This document shows positions 23,401 to 38,400 of a DNA stretch of 64,000 nt, in pieces (position 1 is the stretch's first letter; every line of letters begins with the position of its first letter). The DNA is from Lamellibrachia satsuma. Lineage: Eukaryota > Annelida > Polychaeta > Sabellida > Siboglinidae. The notes under the pieces are model-generated. The model did no database searches. It saw only the letters and a program-made list of their open reading frames with translations, and was not told where the DNA came from. The position numbers and the translations under genes were made by a program. The stretch is taken from the NCBI GenBank assembly GCA_033239005.1, contig BSQZ01000040.1, forward strand, positions 1,161,099-1,225,098, read 5' to 3'.

Positions 23401-26400
23401 ACAATAACACCAGTTTTAAGATGCACTCTCATCATATAATTTAACCATTATCTGTTTACGAATCGACCTTGCAGTTCAGCACGCAATGTAAACATGATAT
23501 TCAAGGTGAAATTAAATCATTCAAATTAAACAACAACAAAATCAATTTATATTAAAAAACTGTGGTTGATAAAAAAATGTGTGGTACAGATGTTAGAATA
23601 GACATAGTTTATGCTATATAACATAAATAGATATAGCATATGCTATATAACATGAGTAGATATAGTGTATGCTATATAACATGAATAGATACAGTGTATG
23701 CTATATAACATGAATATATATAGTGTATGCTATAACATGAATAGATATAGTGTATGCTATATAACATACATATAGTGTATGCTGTATAACATGAATATAT
23801 ATAGTGTACGCTATATAACATGAATATATATATAGTGTATGCTATTTAGCATGAATAAATATAATGTATGCTATATAACATAAATATAGTGTATGATATA
23901 TAACATACACATAGTGTATGCTATACGACATGAATAGATATAGTGTATGCTATATAGCATGAATAGATATAATGTATGCTGTATAACATAAATAGATATA
24001 GTGTATGCTATAACATACATAGATATAGTGTATGTTATATAACAAAAATAGATAGTGTATGCTATATAACAAAAATAGATAGTTTGATATATAACCTAAA
24101 TAGATATAATGTATGCTATATAACCTAAATAGATATACTGTATGCTATATAAAGATAGGGGAAATGGTGCCTCGATCACGTGGAACAATACGTGGTTGTT
24201 TGCACATGGATGATGTTTTATTATCCGGGGAGTTGATCACAATCTCTTTCCGGCGTTTTAAGCATAGTGCAAGGTAAGGTCCCCAATCCCTACAAGTGAG
24301 AGGCGAGTGCATTCAGGGAACTAGAATCCACCCCGCTTCTTTTTTGCGAAATTTCCAGCTGGCCAGAGGCAACGTGCAGGCTTCTCTGTTCGCATACCCA
24401 GATGGCTCTCCAATGTTACGCAGTGAATTTGATATGTCATTGAAGTGACTACTTGGTTTCTGTGGCTACCAAACTAGTGCTTTTAAGGGTCACAGCTTTC
24501 GTATTGGGGCAGCCACTGCAGCCGCACTGAGGGGCGAATCGGATGCGCAGATCAGAGCGGCAGGCAGGTGGACTTCGGATGCGTTTAAGAAATACGTTAG
24601 GATTGCTTGAGTAGGAGTGCTCACTGTTCTATCTAATGGTTGGTGGGGTGGTCACATGGGTCGGTGACCGGTGGCGAATTGGTGTATTTTTAAGCAGGTA
24701 GTTGTATTCATAGACTGCGTGATAGCATGTAGGGCATTATGCTATTTGGTTTAGGGTGTTCCATGACATTAGTAATGCCATTGTTTCTTTTATTTGTTCT
24801 AGGAATACTGCTACTGCTTTGTGGTGAAATGTGGGCTCTATTGAACCCGACGTCCAGGAGGCTAGCATGGGGCGTAGTCAGCCTGGCATTGGGTTGTGGA
24901 GCCCACATTTCTTTGTTTTACATTTCTTTGAAAGTGGGCTTATCCTTAATCCCCACAATAAACGTCATTCATTTGGCCTTTTCATATCTCTATATTGTTG
25001 ATTGCATAAATAGATATACTGTACGCTATAACATTATTTTATGATAAAAAACGATCAGACTTTGTAACAAGACAAACTGGAGACAACTTAAAGGTCCCTC
25101 CTCAGTTAAATCTTTTCACTCGTCTCGTTTTAGATTCATTTAAAAAAAAAAACTATCTAGTGTCTAGTAGTGTCCACTATAGCATGTTAGCTACTTTGCG
25201 CTAACGTGATCATTGATGAAATCATCGAGCAAACTATTAAATTATTCTGAAACGGATCCGTTCAAAATTCAGCAAAAAAGGGGCAAAAGTGGTCCTGCTC
25301 TATATACCATGACAAGGCTTTTCAGACTTTCATAAGATACCCAATCTGACATCAAAGTCATCTCTCTTGGTGATTTGAAAAAAAATGCATAACCTTTTAT
25401 TAAACTGACTGCACATATTACTTCAGCAGTTCTCACACTACAGATCTGAACATCAACGAACCTGATTCGTAATGGACTAAATGAAATGCAGAGGGAGTCT
25501 TAAGCTGTCGATGAGCACATGGATGGCTTACCTGCACCCAACGATGCACTATCTGTGAGTAGGTGGCGGCGCCCTGGAATGTTGCCAATGTTCGTACCTG
25601 CCATCCTTAGCGCCGTGTCGTCAGCACCCTTGTTGCTAGCGGCAACCGCAGGCAGCGGCGGCAAGAGGGGCCGCTGATCCGTGAAAGGATAGTATCCGTA
25701 GAGATCAAACAGTCCGCCCTCCAGCACCCCGTGGCCGTACTCCCCCTGAAGTTTGCTCTTTCCTGCAGGACAAACAGGTGAGCCTTGAGCACTGATCGTC
25801 GCCTGAGACTTCAAGAACAGCCCTTGAATGGACTGATGTCCTTGGTTCTTGGTATGTGAATTTTAACAGAGTTATTTAAAGAAACAACCAGTTTTTGAGA
25901 GGTAAAACATTAGTAAAAAGTTCTAGAATACTTATTAAAACCAAGGCATAACAATAAATACGATACACTAATACATATGGCATACAAGGCATGACTTACT
26001 GATCTGCCGTATTGGGACTGCTTCCCACGTATGGCTGGGGTTTGTGTGGTCAAACAGGTAGTGGACAATTATACCAATACAGGTAGTACAAAAACCTTTC
26101 TGATGGCTAAACCTAAGCAAAGCCTATTTTAAAAGGTGAAAACAAATCCAATCATCAATGGCCGCTCACCTGTCATCAACTCTGCCCCAACAATGGGGAA
26201 GGCGTGATGACTGAGCCGAACGTTCGGCTCCTGCAGGGACAACCCCGGTAGCATCGCCAGCGGTGGCACACTCGGCTCCGGCATTGAACACAATGACCCG
26301 GCGCCCAAGTCAGCCACAGCATTGACAACCTCGTCGATGTGGTCCGACTGTTCCTGTGTCATCACCAAGGGGGCGCCAGTGCTACCCTTGCGCTGACGTT

Positions 26401-29400
26401 TCTTCGCCTGTTGTTGCAGCATTGACATCGGCATGTCTTTCAACTCAGGTTCGCGTTTCTTTTGCTTCTTCTGTCGCTGTTGCTGCTGCAACATCTGTGC
26501 TTTGTGCTGCATCGATGTATCATCTGGTAGCAAGGTAGCAGCGTGCAGCTCGACTCGTTCGGCCTGCTGCCGACTGGCGTCTGAGATGCACAAAACACAC
26601 AATTATTGCATGGTTTTTGCATGATAATAAAAAGATGTCTTTTAATATAAATTTATTATTAAAAAATGTTTACTTATATTTTTACTGCATCAAATGTATG
26701 GTTTTAATATAAAGTAGTTTGTGACTCTGTATGTATGTCTGCATGTATATATGTATGTATAATGCTGCGCGTGTTTCAACCAGTGTTAAGTGATCTACAT
26801 CAAATGTCTACCGAACACTGCGGCAGTTGTACGTGATTTTTGTGGCATGAATGTGCCATTCCCATTGGCTTTGCAAGTACCAAAACATGACTAGCCTTTT
26901 CTCCCGTGCAACGCCAAGCAACTGGGCTAGTATATTTATAATTATTAAAAAAATTCTATGTGTACTTTTAATGTGCAATATGTGTGTGTATTTATCTGTA
27001 TTATTTCTGTTAGCCCACACCCTTATATTATACTTGATGAGATTATGACATATATCACTTAAGTATTTACCTGTATTATCTTTGTTAGTCCCACATCCTT
27101 ATATTATACTTGATGGGATTATGACATCTATCACTTAAGTATTTACCTGTATTATCTCTGTTAGTCCCACACCTTTATATTATACTTGATGGGATTATGA
27201 CATATATCACTTAAGTATTTACCTGTATTATCTCTGTTAGTCCCACACCCTTGTATTATACTTGATGGGATTATGACATCTATCACTTAAGGTGAGACAC
27301 GGCTGGTCGATAAGATTTTTTTAATTTGCATAGTTAGTGCAATTTTTTTTGCTCAAACTGCTGAGTGGGTCTTACTGAGTAAAAATAAATAAACTTTTTT
27401 CTGCCAAACCATCGTTCCCATAGAAACAAACAAAATGGCTGCCATTTTTATCAAATATTAGCAAATTGAGAATCAATGCAATTTTTTTATTGAACAAAGA
27501 TATTAATATAATTCTTGCAGAACCATCTTCAGTATTCACTGTATTACACAGCTGAAGAAAAAAATAGTTCTTTATAAAAAAATTTAAACTTAAAAAAATA
27601 TACTTATTTTTGCCAACAAATACTTATGTAACTTCAAACTTTTAATTATTTTAATAATGTGTTTTGCCAACTGTGTAGAGCAGAATAAGCTGAATGCAAC
27701 ATTCCAAACCTTATTTGGCTAGCATAATTACTTCCAGAGATATCCTTCTTTCAAATGTGAAAAAATGGTTTTGATAACACCCGTCAAAAGTTGAAAAATG
27801 GCATTTATTACTAAAAGAGATATGCTTTGCACATGAATAAAAATTATTTAGAGGTATGTAATTGTTAAAAAAAATTGAACTTTATGGATAGTAAACATAC
27901 CAAGCTATCAGAATTTGGTGGAAACAGATTTTGAGTAATTTTTTCTCAAAATAATTCACCTGCCGCGTCTCCCCGTAAGTGACCAGCGACTGCTACAGTC
28001 TAGAAGGATTATAGTATTACAACAACATGATGTTACAGAACTCTCACCTAAGATCTTTTCCTTCTCCTCCGATGTCTTCTGGTCCCACTCTTCCTGGGAG
28101 ATCTCCATCTCCACTGTCAGCGGCATGCTCTCAATCATCTCCAGCTGGCGACGCTGCTCCGGGGTCAGGGGTATGTTCTCCTCACCCTCCTTAAAGTCAC
28201 CAGTCAACAAAGGTCAATCATTGACACCGATGGAGTGATTTCAAAATGGTAGGCACCAGTGCCACCAAACTGTTTGCAGCTAAATTTTTAAATGTTATTT
28301 TGATAAGAGAAAACAGCAAACAGTCAGGAGAGTTAAAGGTCCTTCCTGAATTCGATTTTTCTGTTTGTTTGGCTTCAGACTAATTTTTCAAACAACAGAA
28401 CCTATCTAGCTCGTTTGTAAAAATTTGTTATTCAGTTTGATGAAATCATTGGACAAACTATTAAATTATTTTTGACTGGATCCAATAAAAATTCAGTGAC
28501 GAAAGGGCAAAAGTGTTCTGGCTCTATATACTATAACAAAGACTATTCACACTTTCGTAAGTTACCTGGTCTAACAATCCAAGTAAATTCTTTCGATGAT
28601 TTAAAAAGTATGCACTGCATATATAACTTCCCACGTCAAATTTGAACATCAACAAGTCTGATTCACGATGGGCTAAGTGAAGGAGGGAGACACCAACCTC
28701 AGTTAGGGGCAATTGTGGCTCCGTGCCATCGCGGGGTTTGGGCGTTGCAAGCAGTTTCTTCAGCAAGACATTCCGTTGCAGTTCCGCATCCTGCTCCAAG
28801 GAGGCTGCAAGGCACGGTAATGAGGCTGGAATAACAGTGCAGGATTGACAAGTGAAATTAGGCAGATGACAAATACAACTGAGAAGTGTCAATTGAAATG
28901 AAGGCTGTAGCTGGGAAAGTCACACAGAAGTGAGATGACCTAAAAAACTACCGTATAGTTCCCAATAGAAGTGCACAATCTAATAAACGTGGGCACCCTT
29001 TTTCAGATGTGAAACCACACACAAAAAAACAGATTTTTAGAAGTGAAGGCACATTAAATGCAATGGATGGCAATACTCGTTGGCACCACTTGCCGACTCT
29101 AATTTTAGTCCATAGCGTACGTGTGCTTTTAGCAGCAAGATGGCACCACACTGCTATCACTGGTGGCAGAGTTCGTTAGACTGGTATTTATTTATTTTAT
29201 CGCTCGCTCACCATTGGCAAAATGTGAGAGTTCGAAGTTTCAGTGCTGATTCAGTACAGACGGAGGACATCAAGTCCAATAACATCCTTCTGCTGTCTAT
29301 TTAGCACTGCTCTAAGAATCTATTGTGGTGGCCAACCGACGTGTTTAAAAAATGCGAATGAACGCGCTGTCCAGCTGTCTCGTGCATTTTTCAAACCTCT

Positions 29401-32400
29401 TGTCGTGTGTTGACCAACAAGCTTGTGCCAGTTATAACAAACTAATAGATGCACACCCAAGCCTTTAATACTAGCACACTACACGTCTATTGGGATTATG
29501 GAGAACTAGCATTATTTAAGCAGCTAACTTTCAGATGCAGACCCAGACAGACTTTACGCAACAGTTAAGACAGTGGGCTGCATTAAAATAACCACATTGA
29601 ATACAAAATGATACCAGTGATTAAGTCAACACAACACATGCACACCTTCAGAAATAACATTTCTTCACTGCGTCAAACTTAGATTTCCAACAACTAACAA
29701 TCATACCTGCTGAATCCACCTCGACTTTAATGGAATCGATCGATATGCTCTGACCTCTGACCCCATCGTCATGCAACAGCGCCATCTGAGCAGGCATCGA
29801 GTGTGACTGCAGATTCTTCAAATCAATGAGTGCCTGAGTGGCACTGGACATTGCATGAGCACCGCTGACCAACTGTGGCCGAGAAATAACTGGGTTGCCG
29901 GCCGTTGACTGTCCAGTGCCGGGCGACTGTTGTCGGTGCATCATCTGTCCAGGGGCAGATTGAACACCCCCTGGTGGTAGCCACGTACCGGGCAGTGGGG
30001 TACCCGTCATCTGTTGACTAGACATTGGGGACTGGCCACCCCCTACCATGGCGCCATCTTGTGTCATCATCTGCATGTTTGCCAATTGCTGAAGCTCCGA
30101 CAGGCTACTGGTGGTGACCTCTGACGGCAGCCGCTGCATCAGCATGTGCCCACTGGGCATCATGGGGCTGGGCATGCGAGGGCCGTGGAACTGCTGTGGC
30201 CCTGGACTCTGCATTCGTAGTCCTTGCATCTGTACAAGACCTGGCAAGAAACAAGCAGAAGTAAGTGTCCATGACACCGGCCTGCTTACCTAATGTGTAG
30301 TAGCAGACTGATGTGTAGCATCACGAGACTCAGGGTGCTATGAAAAAGAAGGATAGAGAGTCAGACCTCTCAGATTAGTAATAACAATTAGAGTCACTGG
30401 TATTAACATGTCTCCTACAAGAAGTCACTATTCCTTGTTGGAGTAAGCATACAAATTTTACCATGTCAAATAGATGACATCTGGATAAGTTTAAGAATCT
30501 TTTGTTCAAAACGGTCCCTCTTTCATTGGGGCCTGCTCTTCAGATTTGTACTATACAGTAGCAGCAAGCTTTCACACTCGTGCATGCCTGCACGCACGAA
30601 TGCATGCATGCACACACGAATTATTAGACAGATGTTTATCGTGCTGGTAAACATCGCATGCAGTTGATCCACAGAGAAAGCAATCCAAGCATGCAGTTAA
30701 GAAAATGGTCAATATCAGACAGCATCAAAGAATAAATGTGTTGGGGGTATATCTGTAGGGTTACAAGTACACACATGCCAACTTCTTGCAAAGTTACTTG
30801 CTGAAAATAAAACTTTTTAAATTAATAATTTTCTCATTTCTTAACAGTTAGGTCAACATTAGAGTGCTTAAAGAAGTTTACTCAGTATATCAGCATGGTT
30901 ATCATTTACCATATACTGGTTGCAAATCACATTGTAAGGTCAAGATGATTTTCCCGTGATGATTTACCAACTTTATGAAAGTTAACTGTATAGTGGTTGA
31001 GTTTACCCATGGAGCAGTGTCAAATTCTTTCTCAGAAAAGGTCTATTTCCTGCATAAAAAAATTACTGTCATTTATTAAGCAAACTTACATAAGCCTCTG
31101 AGCATGTGTAGTGTTCAAACTATTTGACCGCACATCAATTAAAGCCTTTATCACAACATAGCAGTGAGTCTTAACAGAATATATATGTTTGCATCAGTAG
31201 CAACTGCCAACTTTTTAGAAATCAAGCCAGACAGACAGATGGCATTAAAACAACTTTGAAATCAAGCCAGACAGACAGATGGCATTAAAACAACTTTGAA
31301 ATCAAGCCAGACAGACAGATGGCATTAAAACAAAAAAGCTAGTTATGCATCTGTGAGTAAGCAATGATTTAATCAGCATAGTCATTTGGACAGACGCCCA
31401 GTTAAAAAACGGCAATTAGCAAGTGGGTTTATTCATAGATTATAATAAATGCTAAGTGTATTATGATTCCTATTACATATGTAGTGTTCAAATGTAAGAC
31501 CAGCCAGTTTAACAAAGATTAGCTCAAAAATAACAACATACAATGGTTACCACTTGCAACTGCAATGGAACAGCAACTGCCCAAGACAACCACGACTTTC
31601 TGACTTCAGGAGAATTTAAAATTGCTGTTGAAGAGTCAAAGCGATGGAAGTCCATTTTGATCTGCACCACGTGGTTGGATTGATGTGTCCAACACACGAA
31701 AATAGACTAATTGTTTTGATTCCTCAACAGTCATGTGGTTGAAGAATCAAAACAGCGTAAGTCCGTTTTCGTGTGTTATATGTTAGTCTAGTAGACTCAC
31801 ATCCAACCAACTACATGATGCAAATCAAAAGCATTTCCACTATTTTAACCCTTTTAAAAGGTAAATGCTACATAAATGTCAAACTACCAACACATAATTC
31901 TCACTCCAAAGCACTTACATTGGAGTCCAGTACAAATCCATTATCACTTGTTTGCACAAAATGATTACCAAACCTTTCTTATCATCAGTGTCTCCTTATA
32001 GGAAGTGTTTTATTTCACGTTATAAACTAGAGAATCAGTTGTAGACTAAAATAAAAATAGTTCACCTGTAACACTGCTCTCCTGTAATCCATTACAACTG
32101 ATTGTAATATGTTCATATCCTTGTTATCTACCCTTCTTAGTTGCTACACCGATACAGATTATGAGGTTACATTCTTCATAAGAAAAATTATGTCAAAGGT
32201 ACAAGTATGATAGCTGTTATCGTAAAATCATGTTATACAGTATAAATATCTCTATTCAACATCTTCACTGCCCAAATGTCTTTTAACAAACTTTGTTTTT
32301 AGATCGACATTCATAAACAAATAATTAACAAATTATATTAAACAATTGTGGTTCATAAAACAATTTACACTACATAACATGATTTTGTAATAAAAACAAT

Positions 32401-35400
32401 CCGACCTTGTAACTTTAAACATACAGGTTCACAATTAGTTACACATATTATTCATCAGAAACTAATAACAACGAAATAAAAGCTCATACTAACAATAGCT
32501 GTCAAATACAACAACAACAACAACAACGACAACAACTACTATGACTACTTGCTGTCAACATAATCATAACTGCCACCAGCCCATCAGTATATTGAGAAAG
32601 CTGCAACAACTACCACCGGTTAATGACTACAGTAACAGAGACCCAATAACTACTACCAACTACCAAAACCAATAAACAAAGCAGAACCAAAGAGAGAAAC
32701 GAGGACTAGATCGCTGCAACAAGCGCCCACCTGGGGCATCTCTCTTCCGACGTCGCGCTTTCTTCTTCGGCTTATCAATGGTGCCACTGGTGGCACCGCC
32801 AGGAGTGGCTGGAGATGGTGCTGGGGTTGGCTGTGTCGTTGTGGTGGTGGCGACGGTGGTGCTAACTGTGGTGGTAATGGTGGTGGTGGTAGAGGCGGTG
32901 GTGGGGGATGTAGTGGAGACTACACCCCCTGATGGGGTGTCCGATAGAGGCACACCTAAAGAGAAGGGCGTCATTCATGCAGTGGGGTGACTGTGAAGTG
33001 AGGGTTAGAGGTCAGGAAAAGGTCGGAGCAACGAGGCATTGAGCAGCATTGATCCGGACATGTCCATCAATGTACACACCCCAAACTACCTGACCAGGCA
33101 GCAAAGCATTCACCTAAGAGTTCATTCACCTACGAGTTCATTCACCTACGAGTTCATACACCTACTACAAGTTTGAAATTATATAACCTGCTATGCGCAC
33201 GTCTAACTAGATCACAAACTACCAGAGGATAAACCACACATGAAGCTCTCTACCTCAACTCTAATTACTTCCACTTTCACCACTACCTCGCAGTACTGTC
33301 AAGTTACAGAACCCTTCTAGTGCTAGTCCTCAAATAATCGTGATTCACTGTCCCACTACCCAGTAAAATTGATCTCAAATACAGGTGCGCTGATGTAATA
33401 GCAACAACTAAACCCATTCATATCTATACTGTTGAACATTTGCTACAGACAGTCTATTGACAAATATAATGAACTCGTGCGCACAGTTTCCCATGGCCCC
33501 AGGGGCATGGGTCCCATGGCCTCACTGACAAAATACAATATATTAGTGGCATGATACACCATGGCCTTGACGATACAGTGCACCAAGCCACCAGGATACA
33601 CCCTGTGCTCGAAGGTATGGTACACGACAGCACGTAACAATATCCAATGTCATAGGCATGTGGTAGCCTAAGTGTCCTACACATACATGTGTACAAACAC
33701 ACGCAGGCACGCACGCACGCACGCACACACAAACAGAGCTACCAGAACACATGCAGAAACGACACACGTGATAAACAAGTCAAGTTCATACCAGCATGTC
33801 CACCCACTTAACCGAGCACCGGCTCAGCCCACCAACTACGTCCACACACTGAGGGCTACACTACCATTCACATACCTGGCTCCATCTGCTGCTGCGACTC
33901 CACAGTCTGTCCCGGCTGTGTTTGGGGCTGGCCGTACATCACCATTACAGGGGGGTGAGACAGGGGAATGCTATCGCCACCGGGGCCCATGTGCAGGGGT
34001 GGAACAGGTAGTTCTCTCGGGAAGGGAACGCTAGCGGAAAATGGTGGTCCGCTTGCTGGAAGAAAAGTATACGATAAAAAATTTAGCTTACGTTTGCAGC
34101 AACATTTTAACATGTAGAATTTTGGACATTGTTGTATACAATTATCATGTGAGGCAGTGATTTAATATAATAAATTTATTAGAAAACTGGGACCCACCTC
34201 TTACAAGCCCCACTCGGTTGCCATGGAAACGAAGCAGGGGCGGCATTGGTGGTGGAAACTGGACGTTACCATCTGGTGGCGCGTTTGGCATTCTTGGCCT
34301 GATGTGCTCGGTGTAGAATGCTTGACTGGGTGCCGCTGACCCCGGCTGACCCAGAGGTACTGAAGATGGCCAAAGTCAGGAAGAGTATACGTAATTGCTC
34401 AAGTGGATAGAAGTGTACAGCAATGTCTAAGTAGGAACAATCATTCCAAAACAAGAAAACACATTTCTGTGATTAGAGATGTCCTAGACAGTGACCCTTC
34501 GAATTTCAGTAAAGGAGTATTGAAAAATTCCATCTCAGTTTCTGTTTTTCCACAAGGTTATGCTAGGTTATCAAACACATTTAAACATTAATTCAAAAAT
34601 ACACATGATATTTGTATTATAATTTTTAGTTTGTATGTAAAGCATGAGTCAAACTGAAAAAACATCTGTAGACTTTTACCAATACTGGTGAAAATATTTC
34701 ATAGCCGCCGGAGCCATCTATATTGGTAAAACTGCCTCCTTAACAAGGTACTTGGGCAAAGTGCTTTTTGGTAAACTATAAGTTGCTCAGTGATAGAAAG
34801 ATATGTTATGATTGAATAACTAACAAATGAGCGAACTCAAACATACCTCCATTTTTCTGACTGGGAGGCGCCGGTATCAATCCTGGTGGCATCTGCGACA
34901 CTCCCTGCGCAGACGCTTTCATCTCGACACCAGCGCCATCTAGTGGTGACTGAGACACTGCAACAAGCTGTGGCTTGACCTGTGCGTCAGCCTGCGGCCG
35001 CTGAAGCTCCTGCTTCTGACCCACAAAGCCGTGTTGTTTTTCAATGTTCTCCCGCTGCTGATATGATTCACTGAACGGGTTGTTCTCATCCTGCAAAACA
35101 CGAACATACTGCAACGCTTAGGAAGAGTCGCAAGACACAACTTCACTGAAGAATAAGGGAATAAAAATCAAGATAAACAAACAGTAATTTGTTATATGCT
35201 CGAAGCACTTAACACTTTAACGCCAGCACACTGATCAGTTCATTCCAACACTTTTCTGGGAAGCATTCAGCCACCTGCAATTACTATATGAAGACAATTC
35301 GTTCATGTATATATCCACCATTGGTTTATAACCAGCCAATCATTTATACAGCTGAGTAAATTGATGCAACGTTGAGTGAACAAAATGGCAACAAGAGGTT

Positions 35401-38400
35401 TTGAACCACAGTCCTCTCGATGGAGAGTCCAATGTTTTAACCACTGAGTTACTCTCTTTTTACTGTGCTCCACAGGAGGAAGGAATGCATAGCAAGAACT
35501 ATCATTTGGTCAATATGATGATCTCTTCGCATGTGCCACAGTAAGACTTGAGATCAACACAAGCACTCACTAGGTAAATTGCACTAATAATACAGTGATG
35601 AACAGACCTTAATTAAACAATTTACAAAGTGGAAAGAAATCAGTAAAATTAATTCAATATGCAATTCTGGCTGTTGGTGCTGTTTTGAGAAATGCCTGGG
35701 GCCGATTTCACAAAGTGTTCATACCATACGAAGTGTTCATACCATACGAAGTGTTCATACCATACGAAGTGTTCATAACATACAAAGCGTTCATACCATA
35801 CAAAGTGTTCATACCATACGAAGAAACTAATGCTGACGTTTCACGAAGATTGCGCGCAACTGTACATAACTAGGAGGATTTCATTAATTCAGAACTTTCA
35901 CAGACCTTCATACGAAGGTTCATACTCTATGAACTCTATGTAAAACCGACCCAGGTGTTAGACAGAGACACTGACCCCCGAGACGAGTGAAGTTTTGAGT
36001 GGCTGTGGTGGTGGCTGATTCATCTGGTTCATGGCACGCAGTCGTTCCTGCATGTACGCCTCGTATTCCTGGCGTTTCTCCGCCGGAAGTCGCACATTGC
36101 CCCCGGCACTGCCTGGCGCCCTGGCAGGGGGCACCACTGGTGACTGTAGTGATGTGGAGCTCGGTGGCCGTGGTGACGGTCCCATCATGTGTGGTGGCAT
36201 TGGACCAACTGGTCCTGGCATACCAGCTAGACCCTGCATCTGCAATTCATTCATGGGGCAGGACATGTAGCAATGTTAAAGAGAGAATTTGCGGCAGTGA
36301 ACTCAATGTCAACACAGTAGAACCCCTCAAAGCATTCACCCTTTGGAAACGGCAACCGCTTGAAAACAGCCACTGTAAATTTGCCCAGCTTCTGTAACTC
36401 GGCCACCCCTTTAATCAGGCTACTTTATTTCCTCACTTGGGTGGCCGCCGTAGAGGAGTTCTATTGAGAGAACGGGTTTGTTTATTTATTCATTCATATC
36501 CAAGTAACCCCATTAGCGTGATGCACTGTCTCAATGTCGACAACAATAAACATAGTTACCATAACCCCAGCCCTCTTGATTGCACCACTATGCCCATATT
36601 ATAAACAAAACATCACTAAAAAACACCACAAGGCCTTTTAAAAACAGTGTGAATGATGATAGACAGAATTTTTGCTATACAACAATTAGTGTACACCATC
36701 ATAACATCAACGCCATAGACATGACAGTGATAGCCAGAGAGGACAACTTCTGGCGGAGAAAGATAAGCGAGGCTATTGAAAATGAGGGACCCAGAGATCA
36801 AACTAGATGATGGCTACAAAATTCCTGCGACCTTCATGGAACTGCTGTCATGTGACAACCAACAACCAGGTCAGGTGACACCAGCTCACTCTAACGTTGA
36901 CGAAGGGACCGTGAAGGCCCCGAAAGCTCCACTGAGCACAATAAGTATTCCGACCCATAACAAACTTATTCTTCAATAGTGATTAGCTTCTTCTTCAATA
37001 GTGAATAGCATCATACCTGCTGTTGTTGTTGTTGTTGTTGTTGTTTCTGCTGCTGCTGTTGTTGCTGCTTCATCCAGTAGTCCTGCATGAGCTGCTGGTG
37101 TGTGCGGTACTGCTTGCGGAGCTGCTCCAGTTGTTTCTGGAGCACACTCTGCTCCTGACTGATGCGAGCTAACTCATGCGCGTCAGGCTCCGTCAGCTCA
37201 CCGCCACTCTTCCGTAACTGTAAGACACAAACTAGGATTGGGTATTGCCAATATTTTCGTATCGCAATATATCATGATACAGAATGCTGTATAAATATGG
37301 CTTAATCTTTTATGTTATACTGCATTAATACCTTCGACTGTTACTCATACTAAATAATAACTAAACCATTTTTTTTTAAATCACTGCAAGTAGTTTATCT
37401 TTGTTGATTTTAAAGAGAGTTAGCACGAATTGTAAAGAACAAAAATACGTTTAAACCATGTCCTTCCTTAAACTCGGCCATATCAGTGGCACAATTGGGT
37501 TTAACACTATATTTAGTATATACTGGTACGTCGAATGCATATTGTGATACATATCGCACCAAAAAATTAGTGCGATATACCAGCATACTGGTAATACCAT
37601 GCAACCCTAACAGGGACGCAACTTCAGATTGTTTTCACAAGACCATGTGGGTAATAAACGCATCTTGTGATTTGTTGGCCAAACTTTTATTATTTATTAG
37701 TAAGTTAACATAATTAGGTGTCAAATAATAATTTAAAAATACAGTCGAACCTCGCTTTACCTTGCCATGACGGTCCCAAACTATTTCCTTAACTTAAAAT
37801 ATAGGAAACTAGTCCTGCTAATATGGTCACCTCGCAATTAAGGTCACTTTGGCCCATTCCCGTGAGTGACCTTAATATCAAGGTTTGACCATACTGCCAT
37901 TTTAGCAGAGTGGTATGCATCGGTGAATTATATTTATAATTACAGTTTTTATATTTACAATTGCATTGGTGAATAATATTTACAATTATCTTTTACCTGT
38001 TCACTAGCATAAAATGCCACAAGTTATTCCATTGCTAACCACAAAAGTTCATGTAAACTTGATTTAGTGAAATATTTCATTTGGAAGTATGTCATTACAT
38101 GTTTACAGTTAGACAGTGAAAGTCACAACTTCAACGTTATTTCAAGTTTGATCCAGAATATGTGCAGTGGCTTACCAGGGCATTTTGGTATGGTTACTCT
38201 ATTTTTGTATTTGTTTTATGAATACTACTAGTATTACAAAAGACTTATGAAGCATTTAAAAAGCATTCACAGTTGACGAATCTACCAAATAGAACTGTCT
38301 TTATATATTTTATTCCATGACTGTCGGTCAGTTTTCGCTCTCTCTGCCTTCTATCAACACACCTGTCTCTGCTTGGCAGACAGTGACTTCTTCATTTTTC

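Noticed and set aside
24739..25044. 101-codon hydrophobic plus-strand frame after the recombinase relic
   Set aside because: Leucine-rich translation of AT-rich non-coding sequence that runs into the satellite; no homologous domain recognised.
35386..35470. Functional tRNA gene
   Set aside because: A- and B-box-like words are present, but the T-loop is degenerate (TTCAAAACC) and no paired acceptor stem was found; called a SINE head or tRNA relic instead.
36580..36979. Two short plus-strand frames in the intron between exons 12 and 13
   Set aside because: No domain, no splice partners, ordinary length for chance in this composition.
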